NCBI RefSeq assembly: GCF_030811455.1
Contig: NZ_JAUSQU010000001.1
Coordinates: forward strand, 6,200,001 to 6,264,000
Direction: 5' to 3'
DNA: 64,000 nt
From: Streptosporangium lutulentum
GTDB taxonomy: Bacteria; Actinomycetota; Actinomycetes; Streptosporangiales; Streptosporangiaceae
Part shown: in pieces, positions 20,840 through 29,523 of the stretch
Numbering within the stretch: the stretch's first letter is position 1
Layout: every line of letters begins with the position of its first letter
The notes under the pieces: model-generated
Seen by the model: only the letters and a program-made list of their open reading frames with translations
Told to the model about the DNA's origin: nothing
Database searches by the model: none
Translations under genes and position numbers: made by a program

Positions 20840-22207
20840 ATGGCACTGACAGGACGGGCCGCGCTGCTGGCCCTGCTGGGCACCCTCGTCGTGCTGTTCG
20901 CGTCCCGGCCGGGGCCGGCCATGGCCGGGGTGGTGCTGCTGATCGCGGCGCTGATCACGGTCGACCTGCTGCTGGCCGGGAGCGTGCGGGCGCTGCGGTT
21001 CACCCGCTCGGGCGACCGGCTGGTACGGCTCGGCGAATCGGCCGCGGTCGAGCTGATCGTGGAGAATCCCGGATCCCGCCGGACCCGGGGCGTGCTCAGG
21101 GACGCCTGGCCGCCCTCCGCCGGGGCCGCGCCGCGGCGTCTGCCGCTGGACGTGCCCCCGGGCGAGCGCCGCCGCCTCGTCACGACGTTGACCCCCACCC
21201 GCAGGGGCGACCGCGAGGCGGTCACGGTCACGGTCCGCGCGCTGGGCCCGATGGGCATCGCGGCCCGCCAGGGCTCGCACAGGGTGCCGTGGTCGGTCCG
21301 GGTGCTGCCGCCCTTCCTCAGCCGCAAGCACCTGCCCGCCAAGCTGTCCAAACTCAGGGAGCTCGAAGGACAGCATCCCTCGATGGTCCGGGGGCAGGGC
21401 ACCGAGTTCGACTCGCTGCGCGAGTACGTGGTCGGCGACGACGTCCGCTCGATCGACTGGCGTGCCACCGCCCGCCGCAACGACGTCGTGGTCCGTACCT
21501 GGCGGCCCGAGCGCGACCGGCGGGTGCTGATCGTCCTGGACACCGGCCGCACCTCGGCCGGCCGGGTGGGCACCGCCCCGATCCCCCTCGCCGGAGAGAC
21601 GCCCCGGACCGCCGGAGCGCGCGGCGGGGCGGCGGCAGCGGGCGGCTGGCCCCGCCTCGACTGGTCGATGGACGCGGCGCTGCTGCTGGCCGCGCTGGCC
21701 TCCCGCGCCGGCGACCGGGTCGACTTCCTGGCCTACGACCGCGCGGTGCGCGCCTGGCTCCCCGGCGCCGGCCGTACGGAACTGCTGTCGTCGCTGGTCA
21801 ACAGCATGGCCCCGATCGAGGCCGAGCTGATCGAGGCGGACTCGGCCGGCATGGTCGCGGCCGTCATGACCCGCGCCAGGCGGCGCTGCCTGGTCGTCGT
21901 GCTGACCGATCTCAACTCGGCGTCGCTGGAGGAGGGGCTGCTGCCGGTGCTTCCTCAGCTGTCCTCACGGCACCTGGTGCTCCTGGCCGCCGTCTCCGAC
22001 CCGCAGGTGGCCGCGATGGCGGCCGGGCGCGGCACCTCCGAGCTGGTCTACAACGCCGCGGCGGCCGAGCACCAGAACTCGGACCGGCGCAGGATCACCG
22101 CCCGGCTGCTCCGCCACGGCGTGGAGGTCGTGGACGCCCCTCCGGAGCGGATCGCTCCCGCCCTGGCCGACGCCTACCTGGCTCTGAAGGCCGCGGGCCG
22201 CCTCTGA
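20840..22207 (+). CDS. DUF58 domain-containing protein, MoxR partner
   Basis: A 455-residue protein with two N-terminal membrane helices (about 7-21 and 28-46), a beta-rich middle region, the DUF58 core (GTEFDSLREYVVGDDVRSIDW, about 187-207) and a von Willebrand-A-like C-terminal half containing a MIDAS-like start VLIVLDTGRTSAG and a loop with an Ala/Gly-rich insertion (AGARGGAAAAGG). DUF58 proteins are the usual substrates or adaptors of MoxR ATPases at the membrane. Last gene of the operon; a hairpin follows 10 bases past the stop. Confidence 0.92.
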   Translation: MALTGRAALLALLGTLVVLFASRPGPAMAGVVLLIAALITVDLLLAGSVRALRFTRSGDRLVRLGESAAVELIVENPGSRRTRGVLRDAWPPSAGAAPRRLPLDVPPGERRRLVTTLTPTRRGDREAVTVTVRALGPMGIAARQGSHRVPWSVRVLPPFLSRKHLPAKLSKLRELEGQHPSMVRGQGTEFDSLREYVVGDDVRSIDWRATARRNDVVVRTWRPERDRRVLIVLDTGRTSAGRVGTAPIPLAGETPRTAGARGGAAAAGGWPRLDWSMDAALLLAALASRAGDRVDFLAYDRAVRAWLPGAGRTELLSSLVNSMAPIEAELIEADSAGMVAAVMTRARRRCLVVVLTDLNSASLEEGLLPVLPQLSSRHLVLLAAVSDPQVAAMAAGRGTSELVYNAAAAEHQNSDRRRITARLLRHGVEVVDAPPERIAPALADAYLALKAAGRL

Positions 22208-22217
22208 CCTGAGGAAA

Positions 22218-22250
22218 CCGCCGGATACGGGCCGAGGGCGTGTCCGGCGG
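22218..22250. terminator. Bidirectional terminator between DUF58 and SpoIIM genes
   Basis: CCGCCGGATAC (22218-22228) pairs with GTGTCCGGCGG (22240-22250), 10 of 11 Watson-Crick plus one G-T, with an 11-base loop. It separates two convergent transcription units. Confidence 0.7.
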
Positions 22251-22270
22251 CTTCCGGGCCGGGGACCGCC

Positions 22271-23266
22271 CTAACCGGCGGTCGGTGCGAGGTCGGGGGC
22301 CCGCTCCAGGTCCCCGGTCTCCTGCGCGGCCACGGCCCGGCGGCCGAAGAAGATCACATAGGCGAGGAAGGCGGCCTCGGCGACCACTCCGATGCCGACG
22401 CGGGCCCAGGTGGGCAGGCTGGAGGGGGTGACCAGGCCCTCGATCAGCCCGGAGACGAACAGCACGACGACCAGGCCGAGGGCCACGCTCATCACGGCCC
22501 TGCCCTGCTCGGCGAGGACCTCGCCGCGTTTGCGCGGGCCGGGGTCGACGACCGTCCAGCCGAGGCGCATGCCGACCGCCGCGGCGAGGAACACCGCGGT
22601 CAGCTCCAGCAGGCCGTGTGGGGTGATCAGGCCGAAGAAGATGTCGAGCTTGCCGTGTGCGGCCATCAGCCCGGCGGAGACCGCGACGTTGAGCGCGTTC
22701 TGCCACAGGAGGTACGGGATCGGCAGGCCGAGCAGGATCGCCATAATGATCATCTGCATCGCGACCCAGGCGTTGTTGGTCCAGACCTGACCGGCGAACG
22801 AGGCCGCCGGATGCTCCGAGTAGTAGTCGGCGAAGTCATGGTTGACGAGCTGGTCGATCTCCGCCGGGGTGGCGATCGACGCCTGGACGCCGGGATTTCC
22901 CGCCACCCAGGCGGCGACGACGGTGGAGACCAGGAGGAACGCGACCGTGGTGCCGAGCCACCACCAGCGAGCCCGGTAGGCGACCACGGGAAAGGAGACC
23001 GTGAAGAAGCGGATGAACTCCCGCCAGGCCGGGGTGTGCGCTCCCGTCACCGCCGAGCGGGCGCGGGCGACCAGCGCCGACAGGCGGCCCACCAGGATCG
23101 GATCGGCGGACGCCGAGCGCACCAGGGACAGATGCGTGGCGACCCGCTGGTAGAGGTCCACCAGCTCGTCGACCTCGGCGCCGTCCAGCGACCTGCGTCG
23201 CCGGATCAGGTCCTCAAGGCGGTCCCAGACCGGGCGATGCGCGCTGACAAAAGCGTCGATGTCCAC
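22271..23266 (-). CDS. Stage II sporulation protein M-like (SpoIIM/DUF95) membrane protein
   Basis: A 331-residue membrane protein. A cytoplasmic helical N-terminus (MDIDAFVSAHRPVWDRLEDL, RSLDGAEVDELVDLYQRVATHLSLVR) leads into the membrane part with about five helices and the family motifs FAGQVWTNNAWVAM and FFGLITPHGLLELTAVFLA. In Bacillus, SpoIIM helps the engulfment complex; actinobacterial relatives lie beside MoxR/DUF58/RDD genes and are not characterised. It converges on the MoxR operon. Its usual divergent RDD neighbour is here 6.3 kb away, beyond the ribose operon. Confidence 0.9.
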   Translation of the reverse strand: MDIDAFVSAHRPVWDRLEDLIRRRRSLDGAEVDELVDLYQRVATHLSLVRSASADPILVGRLSALVARARSAVTGAHTPAWREFIRFFTVSFPVVAYRARWWWLGTTVAFLLVSTVVAAWVAGNPGVQASIATPAEIDQLVNHDFADYYSEHPAASFAGQVWTNNAWVAMQMIIMAILLGLPIPYLLWQNALNVAVSAGLMAAHGKLDIFFGLITPHGLLELTAVFLAAAVGMRLGWTVVDPGPRKRGEVLAEQGRAVMSVALGLVVVLFVSGLIEGLVTPSSLPTWARVGIGVVAEAAFLAYVIFFGRRAVAAQETGDLERAPDLAPTAG

Positions 23267-23383
23267 GTGGAAAGCGTATCCACATCTTCGATTCCATCCG
23301 ATTGATCAGGCGGGCGGTGCCCGGCCTTCCCGCTCGGCATGCCGGCGCGGGGTCTCACTCGGCGGGAACGCCGCGGCGAGGGA

Positions 23384-23773
23384 TCAGAAGGCGACCCCGC
23401 ACCGCAGGAGCACGTTGGCGTACGGCCGCGCCTCACCGGTGCGCACGATCAGCCGGCTGGAGCGGGACAGCCGCTTGAGTTCCTCGTGCGGGACGTAGGT
23501 CAGGCCGGGCAGGCGGGCGCCGAGCAAGGCGTCGAGCTCCGGATTGGCCGTCCGGGCTTCCTCCGCCGCGGTGGCGCCCTCCACGACGAGTTCGGCGAGG
23601 AGCCCGTCCAGCACGTCGGCGAACGAAGGAATGCCCGGCAGGAAGGCGAGGTCGACGACCTCGATCCCCCGCGGCAGCGGCATCCCGCTGTCGCAGACAA
23701 GCAGCTCGTCGGTGTGTCCGAGGCGGGCGAGCCCGCCGGCGAGGGCCGCGTTGAGGATCCCCGAGCGTTTCAA
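23384..23773 (-). CDS. rbsD: D-ribose pyranase
   Basis: A 129-residue RbsD/FucU-family mutarotase that interconverts pyranose and furanose forms of ribose so that RbsK can use it. The catalytic His is in GLARLGHTDELLVCDSGMPL near the N-terminus, and the C-terminal RTGEARPYANVLLRCGV is the family ending. It starts with TTG in a TTGA overlap with the rbsK stop, an unusual start but well supported by coupling and by the family N-terminus MKRSGILN. Last gene of the ribose operon. Confidence 0.93.
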   Translation of the reverse strand: MKRSGILNAALAGGLARLGHTDELLVCDSGMPLPRGIEVVDLAFLPGIPSFADVLDGLLAELVVEGATAAEEARTANPELDALLGARLPGLTYVPHEELKRLSRSSRLIVRTGEARPYANVLLRCGVAF

Positions 23774-24768
23774 AGCACCTTCAACTCCTCCAGGTACGGA
23801 TACGAACCCTGCGCGCCGGGCTTGCGCACGGACGCGGCGCCCACCCGGACCGCGAACTCGGTGGCGGTGACCAGGTCGTCGCCTCTGGACAGGCGCCAGG
23901 TCAGCGCTCCGGTGAACGCGTCACCGGCGCCCGTGGTGTCGACGGGGGCCACCCGGGGACTCGGCACCGCGGTGACCGCACCCGGCTCGGCGACGACGGC
24001 GCCGTCCGCCCCCAGCGTGACGACCACCGAACGGGGGCCGAGCGCGAGCAGCGCCCGCGCCTGCCGGTCGGGGGCGCCGCGCTCCCCGAGCAGGAACTCG
24101 GCCTCGTGCTCGTTGACGACGAGCGGGTCGCACCTCGCCAGAAGTTCGCCGGGCACCGGGGCCGGGGGCGAGAGGTTGAAGACCACCCTGGCCGCCGCCC
24201 GCGCCGCGGCCAGCACCGTGGCCAGAGGGGTCTCCAGTTGCAGGGAGACGATCCGCGCGCGGTCCAGCAGTCCGGCCGCCGCGGCGACGTCGTCCTCGCT
24301 CAACCGCCCGTTGGCCGCCGGCGAGACGATGATGCTGTTGTCCCCGTCCGGCCCCACGGTGATCAGGGCGACGCCGCTCGGCCCCGGGGTCTCCAGGAGA
24401 TGGCCGAGGTCCACGCCGTCGCCGGACAGCGCCCGGCGCAGAAACTCGCCGTTGGCGTCGGAGCCGACCCTGCCGAGCAGGGCCACCCGGGCGCCGAGCC
24501 GGGCCGCGGCGACGGCCTGGTTCGCGCCTTTCCCCCCGGGGTGGACGGCCAGGTCGCCGCCGAACACGGTTTCGCCGGGCGCGGGACGCCGGTCGACCCG
24601 AACGATCAGGTCGGCGTTGACCGAACCTACGACGACCACGTCGTACGGCGACGCCGGGTCGTCCGGGCGGTCACCGGAGGCGCCGCTCGGCGGGAGCCGT
24701 CCGTCCGGACGGCTCCCGAGGGCGTCCCCCGGCGGAACCGGCCGGATGTGGTCGCCGTGAGCGGTCAT
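23770..24768 (-). CDS. rbsK: Ribokinase
   Basis: A 332-residue PfkB-family kinase that makes ribose-5-phosphate. Visible motifs are VVVVGSVNADLIV, the PfkB signature 1 HPGGKGANQAVAAARLGA and the anion-hole/catalytic DTTGAGDAF (277-285). ATG 24768 overlaps the rbsB stop by one base (TGATG), which argues for this start, but it gives about 40 extra Pro/Gly/Asp-rich residues before the usual ribokinase N-terminus. GTG at about 24643 (VVVVGSVNADL) is the alternative. Coupled at both ends within the operon. Confidence 0.93.
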   Translation of the reverse strand: MTAHGDHIRPVPPGDALGSRPDGRLPPSGASGDRPDDPASPYDVVVVGSVNADLIVRVDRRPAPGETVFGGDLAVHPGGKGANQAVAAARLGARVALLGRVGSDANGEFLRRALSGDGVDLGHLLETPGPSGVALITVGPDGDNSIIVSPAANGRLSEDDVAAAAGLLDRARIVSLQLETPLATVLAAARAAARVVFNLSPPAPVPGELLARCDPLVVNEHEAEFLLGERGAPDRQARALLALGPRSVVVTLGADGAVVAEPGAVTAVPSPRVAPVDTTGAGDAFTGALTWRLSRGDDLVTATEFAVRVGAASVRKPGAQGSYPYLEELKVL

Positions 24769-25715
24769 CACGAGGTCGCGAACTCGGCGACGTTGTCCTT
24801 GGTGACGACCTTCACCGGCACCGCCACCGTGGCCTCGACCTTCTCGCCGTTGGCCGCCTTGATCGCGCCCTGAACCGCCTGCTGGCCGAGCAGGGCCGGC
24901 TGCTGGGCGACGCTGGCGTTCAGGGTGCCGTCCTGGATGGCCTTGAGCCCGTCCGGGGTGCCGTCGAAGCTGACGACCTTGACGTCCTTGCCCGCCTTGG
25001 CGCCCAGTGCCTTGAGGGCGCCCAGGGCCATCTCGTCGTTCTCGGCGAAGACCCCGCTGACATCGGGGTTGGACTGGAGCAGGTTGGTCATGACGTCCAG
25101 GCCCTTGGTCCGGTCGAAGTCGGCCGGCTGCTGGGCGACCACCTTGATGTTCGGGTAGGCCTTGATGCCCTCGGTGAAGCCCTGGCCGCGGTCGCGGGAG
25201 GCGGAGGTGCCGGCGACGCCCTGGAGGACGACGACCTGGCCCTTCTCCCCAAGCTGCTTGGCCAGTTCCTGCGCGGCCAGCTTGCCGCCCTCGACGTTGT
25301 CGGACGCCACGGTCTGGGCCACGGTGGCGCCGTTGACCGCGCGGTCGACGGCGATCACCGGGATTTTGGAACGTTCCGCCGCGGTCACCGCCGCTCCGGC
25401 GGCGTCGGAGTCGACCGGGTTGATGATGACCGCCTTCATACTCTGGCTGGCGAAGTTCTGGATCTGGTTCACCTGCTGCGAGGCGTCGTTCTGGGCGTCG
25501 GTGACGGTCAGCGTGACCCCCTGCTTCTTGGCCTCGTCCTCCGCGCCCTTGCGCAGTTGGACGAAGTAGGGGTTGTTCAGGGTGGAGACCGACATTCCGA
25601 TCTTGATGGACCCCTCCGACGCCCCCGATCCCCCGGAGGACGCCCCGGAGCCGCAGGCCGTCAGGCCGAGGGCGAGCGCGGCGCCGGCCGCGACGAGAGT
25701 GATGGTGCGCTTCAT
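24768..25715 (-). CDS. rbsB: Ribose ABC transporter, substrate-binding lipoprotein
   Basis: A 315-residue periplasmic-binding-protein type 1 family member. The signal peptide ends in a lipobox with C21 (ALGLTAC), so it is anchored on the outer face of the membrane. The mature part has the sugar-binding family features: IGMSVSTLNNPYFVQLRKGAEDE, TVTDAQNDASQQVNQIQNF, VDRAVNGATV and VFAENDEMALGALKAL. It delivers ribose to RbsC/RbsA. ATG 25715 has AGAGGAAA just upstream; the gene lies 18 bases after rbsC. Confidence 0.93.
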   Translation of the reverse strand: MKRTITLVAAGAALALGLTACGSGASSGGSGASEGSIKIGMSVSTLNNPYFVQLRKGAEDEAKKQGVTLTVTDAQNDASQQVNQIQNFASQSMKAVIINPVDSDAAGAAVTAAERSKIPVIAVDRAVNGATVAQTVASDNVEGGKLAAQELAKQLGEKGQVVVLQGVAGTSASRDRGQGFTEGIKAYPNIKVVAQQPADFDRTKGLDVMTNLLQSNPDVSGVFAENDEMALGALKALGAKAGKDVKVVSFDGTPDGLKAIQDGTLNASVAQQPALLGQQAVQGAIKAANGEKVEATVAVPVKVVTKDNVAEFATS

Positions 25716-25733
25716 GATGTTTCCTCTGCGGTT

Positions 25734-26696
25734 CTAGTTGGTTGTCCGGCGGCGCAGGGTGTCGAGCAGGACCGCGAGCGCGATCACCACTCCGATCACG
25801 ACCTGCTGCCAGAAGGCGGAGACGGAGAGCAGGTTGAGGCCGTTGCGCAGCACCGCGAGGATGAGCGCGCCGACGAAGGTGCCGAAGGCCCGGCCCTTGC
25901 CGCCGGACAGGCTCGCCCCGCCGATGACGACGGCCGCGATGGCGTCCAGTTCGTAGCCGGTGGCCGCCTGGGGCTGGGCCGAGGCCAGCCGGCTGGCCAG
26001 GACGACACCGGCGACCGCGGCGAAGGCTCCGGACAGGGCGTAGGTGATGAGCTTCTGCCGGTTGACCTTGATGCCGGAGAGCCGGGCGGCCTCCTCGTTG
26101 CCGCCGATGGCGTATATCGCGCGCCCGGTGTAGGTCCGGTTGAGGATCACTGCCGTGATCACGCCCATGACCACCATGACGATGACCGGAACCGGCAGGT
26201 AGTCGCCGATGGTGTCGCCCAGGTGAGTGACGGCATCCGGGAGCTGGATGGGGCTGCCCTGCGAGATGACCAGGGCCAGGCCGCGGGCGATGCCGAGCAT
26301 GGCGAGGGTGGCGATGAACGGCGGGAGCTTGCCGTACGCGATCAGCGAGGCGTTGACCAGCCCGCACGCGAGGCCGACGGCGAGGGCGATCAGGATGGCC
26401 AGCGGCCACGGCAGTCCCGCGCTGGTCGTCGTCCAGGCCAGCACGATCGCCGACAGTGCGGCGACGGAGCCGACCGACAGGTCGATGCCGCCGGTGATGA
26501 TGACGAAGGTGACGCCGAAGGCGAGGACCGCGGTGACCGCGGCCTGCACGCCCACGTTGAGCAGGTTGGTCACCGTCAGGAAATCGCCCGACAGCAGCGA
26601 CATCGCGACCGCGAGCACGACCAGCGCGACCAGCGCGCCGTTCCCCGCCAGCCAGGCGGTCGCCGGAGACTGCCGCTTCAGCACGTTAGTGGACAC
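25734..26696 (-). CDS. rbsC: Ribose ABC transporter, permease
   Basis: A 320-residue permease of the BPD_transp_2 family with about eight to ten membrane helices and the family segments FGVTFVIITGGIDLSVGSV, GLVNASLIAYGKLPPFIATLAMLGIARG (EAA-like) and AIYAIGGNEEAARLSGI. The start was set at GTG 26696 because GGAGG lies exactly 6 bases upstream; an ATG at 26702 is too close to that site. This start overlaps the end of rbsA by 11 bases. Confidence 0.92.
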   Translation of the reverse strand: MSTNVLKRQSPATAWLAGNGALVALVVLAVAMSLLSGDFLTVTNLLNVGVQAAVTAVLAFGVTFVIITGGIDLSVGSVAALSAIVLAWTTTSAGLPWPLAILIALAVGLACGLVNASLIAYGKLPPFIATLAMLGIARGLALVISQGSPIQLPDAVTHLGDTIGDYLPVPVIVMVVMGVITAVILNRTYTGRAIYAIGGNEEAARLSGIKVNRQKLITYALSGAFAAVAGVVLASRLASAQPQAATGYELDAIAAVVIGGASLSGGKGRAFGTFVGALILAVLRNGLNLLSVSAFWQQVVIGVVIALAVLLDTLRRRTTN

Positions 26697-28188
26697 GAGC
26701 ATCCTCCACCTCGGTGACGGCCAGGGCCATGACCGAGTCCTGTGTAGCGTCACGGGCGGCGAGCTCTCCGACGAGCCTGCCGCGGGCCATCACAAGGACG
26801 CGGTCGCTCATGCCAAGGATCTCGGGGAGATCGCTGGAGATCATTAGCACCGCGTGCCCGGAGGCTGTGAGCGAATTGATCAACTGATAGATCTCAACTT
26901 TGGCCCCCACGTCGATGCCGCGCGTGGGCTCGTCGAGGATGAGCACGCTCGCGTCGGCGAGCAGCCACTTTCCGATGACGATCTTCTGCTGATTGCCCCC
27001 GGAGAGGGTGCGGACCTCCTGTCCGAGGCCGCTCATCCTCACGCCGAGCTGCGCGGCCACCTCGGCGGCGGCCTTGCGCTGCCCGGCCCTGTCGACGAAC
27101 CCGCCGCGGGTGGCCCGCCTCAACGTGACCAGGCCGAGGTTCTCGACCACGTCGGCGCCGAGGACCAGCCCCTGGCCCTTGCGGTCCTCCGGGACCAGGC
27201 CGAGGCCCGCCTCCATGGCGGCGTGCACGTCACCGCGGGCCAGTGAGCGGCCGTTCACCAGGACCTCTCCGGAGTCGTAGGAGTCCGCACCGAAGATCGC
27301 CCGCGCGACCTCGGTACGGCCCGCGCCCACCAGCCCGGCGAGTCCCACGACCTCTCCGGCCCGCACCTCGAAGGACACGCCGGTGAACTCGCCCTTCCTG
27401 CCGAGCCCCCGGACCTGCAGGAGCGGGACGCCCACGGCCGTCGGCTCCCGGGGATACCGCTGGTCGATCGGACGGCCGACCATGAGCCTGACCAGCTCGT
27501 CCTCGGGAGTGCTCGCCGGCACCTCGCTCACCGAACGGCCGTCCCGCAGCACGGTGACCCGATCACCGATCTGCGGGATCTCCTCCAGATGGTGGGTGAT
27601 GAACACGATCGCCACACCCTGGTCGCGCAGCTGGCGGATTATGGCGAACAGCCGCTCGACCTCGCTCGTCGTGAGCACGGCGGTCGGCTCGTCCATGATG
27701 AGCACCCGGGCGTTCAGGCCGAGCGCCTTGGCGATCTCGACCATCTGCATGCGGGCGATGCCCAGGCGCGCCACCGGGGTGCGTGGGTCGACGTCGATGC
27801 CGACCCGGTCCAGCAGCTCCCGTGCCTGCTCGTGCATCCGTTTGGTGTCGACCAGGCCGAACCGGCGGGGCGGGCGGCCCAGGGCGAGGTTCTCGCCGAC
27901 GCTGAGCTGGGGGACCAGGTTGAACTCCTGGTAGATGGTGGCGATGCCGAGACGCTGGGCGTCGCCCGCGTCGCGGATCTCGGTGGGGGCTCCGTCGACG
28001 AGGATCCTCCCCCCGTCGGGGCGGTAGGCCCCGGAGAGCATCTTGATCAACGTGCTCTTGCCCGCGCCGTTCTCCCCGAGCAGGACGTGGACCTCGCCCG
28101 GCCTGAGGTCGAAATCGACCCCGTCCAGCGCCACCACGCCCGGGAACTCCTTCCGCAGGCCTTCGACCCGGAGGATCTCGTCCTTCAC
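26686..28188 (-). CDS. rbsA: Ribose ABC transporter, ATP-binding protein
   Basis: A 500-residue protein with two ABC domains. The first has Walker A GENGAGKST (38-46), signature around VARLGIARMQMVEIAKAL and Walker B VLIMDEPTAVL; the second has a degenerate Walker A (GLVGAGRTE), signature LSGGNQQK and Walker B VLILDEPTRGID, as usual in sugar importers of the RbsA type. GTG 28188 overlaps the rbsR stop as GTGA, which decides the start over the longer frame. It powers ribose import with RbsC and RbsB. Confidence 0.95.
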   Translation of the reverse strand: MKDEILRVEGLRKEFPGVVALDGVDFDLRPGEVHVLLGENGAGKSTLIKMLSGAYRPDGGRILVDGAPTEIRDAGDAQRLGIATIYQEFNLVPQLSVGENLALGRPPRRFGLVDTKRMHEQARELLDRVGIDVDPRTPVARLGIARMQMVEIAKALGLNARVLIMDEPTAVLTTSEVERLFAIIRQLRDQGVAIVFITHHLEEIPQIGDRVTVLRDGRSVSEVPASTPEDELVRLMVGRPIDQRYPREPTAVGVPLLQVRGLGRKGEFTGVSFEVRAGEVVGLAGLVGAGRTEVARAIFGADSYDSGEVLVNGRSLARGDVHAAMEAGLGLVPEDRKGQGLVLGADVVENLGLVTLRRATRGGFVDRAGQRKAAAEVAAQLGVRMSGLGQEVRTLSGGNQQKIVIGKWLLADASVLILDEPTRGIDVGAKVEIYQLINSLTASGHAVLMISSDLPEILGMSDRVLVMARGRLVGELAARDATQDSVMALAVTEVEDARVH

Positions 28189-29189
28189 GAGGCGCCCCTT
28201 TCCTCGCCGCACGATTGGCGCACCACCAGTACGGCGGGCAGGACCGCCGACTCCGCGGGCCGCCCGGCGAGCCTGTCGAGGATGACCTGCACGGCGCGCA
28301 GGCCGAGCTCCGCGGCGGGCTGGCTGATCGCGGTTATCGGAGGGTCGATGTGCGGGAACCAGGGCACGTCGTCGAAGGACGCCAGTGCCACGTCGTCGGG
28401 AATACGCAGGCCGCGCGCCCTTATCTCGTTCAGCGCGCCCAGGGCCATCAGGTTGTCGCCCACGAAGATCGCCTCGGGCGGCTCGGGCAGGTCGAGGAGC
28501 CTGGCGGTGAGCGTGCGCCCGCTGCCCGACTGGAAGTCACCCGCCTCGATGTACTCCGGGCGGATCTCCAGGCCGTGCTCGGCCGTCGCCACGAGAAAGG
28601 CGTCCGTCCGCTCCCTGCCCGTGGACAACCTGGCGGGGCCGGAGATGAAGGCGATCCGCCGGTGCCCGAGCTTCCGCAGGTGACCGACGAGCTCCTTGAT
28701 CGCGTCGGTCCCGTCGACCCGGACCGACGGGACGTCCACGCCCGGGAGCGTACGGTCCAGGAAGACCAGCGGACCGCCGGCCCGCGCGACCTCCTCCACC
28801 AGCGGCGTGACCTCGGCGGTGGGACAGATCAGCAGACCGTCCACCCGCTGCTCCAGGAGGGTGCGGACGTAGTGGTCCTGCTCCTCGGCCCGCTCGTCGG
28901 CGTTCCCGATGATCACGGTGTAGCCGGCCTTGCGCGCCGCGTCCTCGACCGCCCTGGCCAGCTCGGCGAAGAAGGGGTTGAGGATGTCGCCGATGATCAG
29001 GCCGAGGGTTTTGGTCGCCTCGGTGCGCAGCGAGCGCGCCACCGCGTTCGGGACGTAGCTGAGCTCCGCCATCGCGGCGTAGACCCGGCCTCGGGTCTCC
29101 TCCGTGACCGACGGGCTGTCGTTGAGGACCCGGGAGACCGTGGCGACGGATACGCCCGCGTACGCGGCCACATCCTTGATACGTGCCAT
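28185..29189 (-). CDS. rbsR: LacI-family ribose operon repressor
   Basis: A 334-residue LacI-type regulator: helix-turn-helix and hinge at the N-terminus (ARIKDVAAYAGVSVATVSRVLND, VPNAVARSLR) and a periplasmic-binding-protein-like ligand domain (TLGLIIGDILNPFFAELARAVED, FISGPARLSTGRERTDAF, LASFDDVPWF). First gene of the operon, so it should repress itself with the transporter genes. Two ATGTAATCGATTACAT-type operators lie directly upstream, the nearer one only 10 bases from the start codon and next to the ribosome site. Ligand is presumed to be ribose. Confidence 0.93.
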   Translation of the reverse strand: MARIKDVAAYAGVSVATVSRVLNDSPSVTEETRGRVYAAMAELSYVPNAVARSLRTEATKTLGLIIGDILNPFFAELARAVEDAARKAGYTVIIGNADERAEEQDHYVRTLLEQRVDGLLICPTAEVTPLVEEVARAGGPLVFLDRTLPGVDVPSVRVDGTDAIKELVGHLRKLGHRRIAFISGPARLSTGRERTDAFLVATAEHGLEIRPEYIEAGDFQSGSGRTLTARLLDLPEPPEAIFVGDNLMALGALNEIRARGLRIPDDVALASFDDVPWFPHIDPPITAISQPAAELGLRAVQVILDRLAGRPAESAVLPAVLVVRQSCGEERGAS

Positions 29190-29198
29190 TAGCCCTCC

Positions 29199-29236
29199 AT
29201 GTAATCGATTTCATGAGGGTATGTAATCGATTACAT
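29199..29236. promoter_or_regulatory. Twin LacI-type operators in the rbsR/RDD divergent region
   Basis: A perfect 16-base palindrome ATGTAATCGATTACAT lies at 29221-29236 and a copy with one mismatch (ATGTAATCGATTTCAT) at 29199-29214. Their centres are 22 bp apart, two helical turns, suiting cooperative binding of a LacI-family dimer pair, here RbsR. The central CG step is typical of LacI operators. The rest of the 334-base gap to the RDD start (29237-29523) shows no gene and must also hold the RDD promoter. Confidence 0.9.
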
Positions 29237-29523
29237 GGATGTAAACACCACATGAAGTGATCCACGTCACACATATGTCATGCTCGATCACCGATGAGAT
29301 GATCTGTGAAGGCGTTCGTCTCGGGGCTCTCGCCAGGGGGTGGGGAGACGCCGGGACCGTAGATCCACCGGGCCGGATCGGACCGCGCCCGAGGGGCGCG
29401 GCCGTGGAAGACGACCTCCCACAATCAGGGTGCGTGTCGCCGGGCGGCCCCACCGGCCGGGAAAGACCAAGAATGATGGATCGAACGGGGAACCCGTACA
29501 GGCACACAGGTAGGGTGCTAAAT

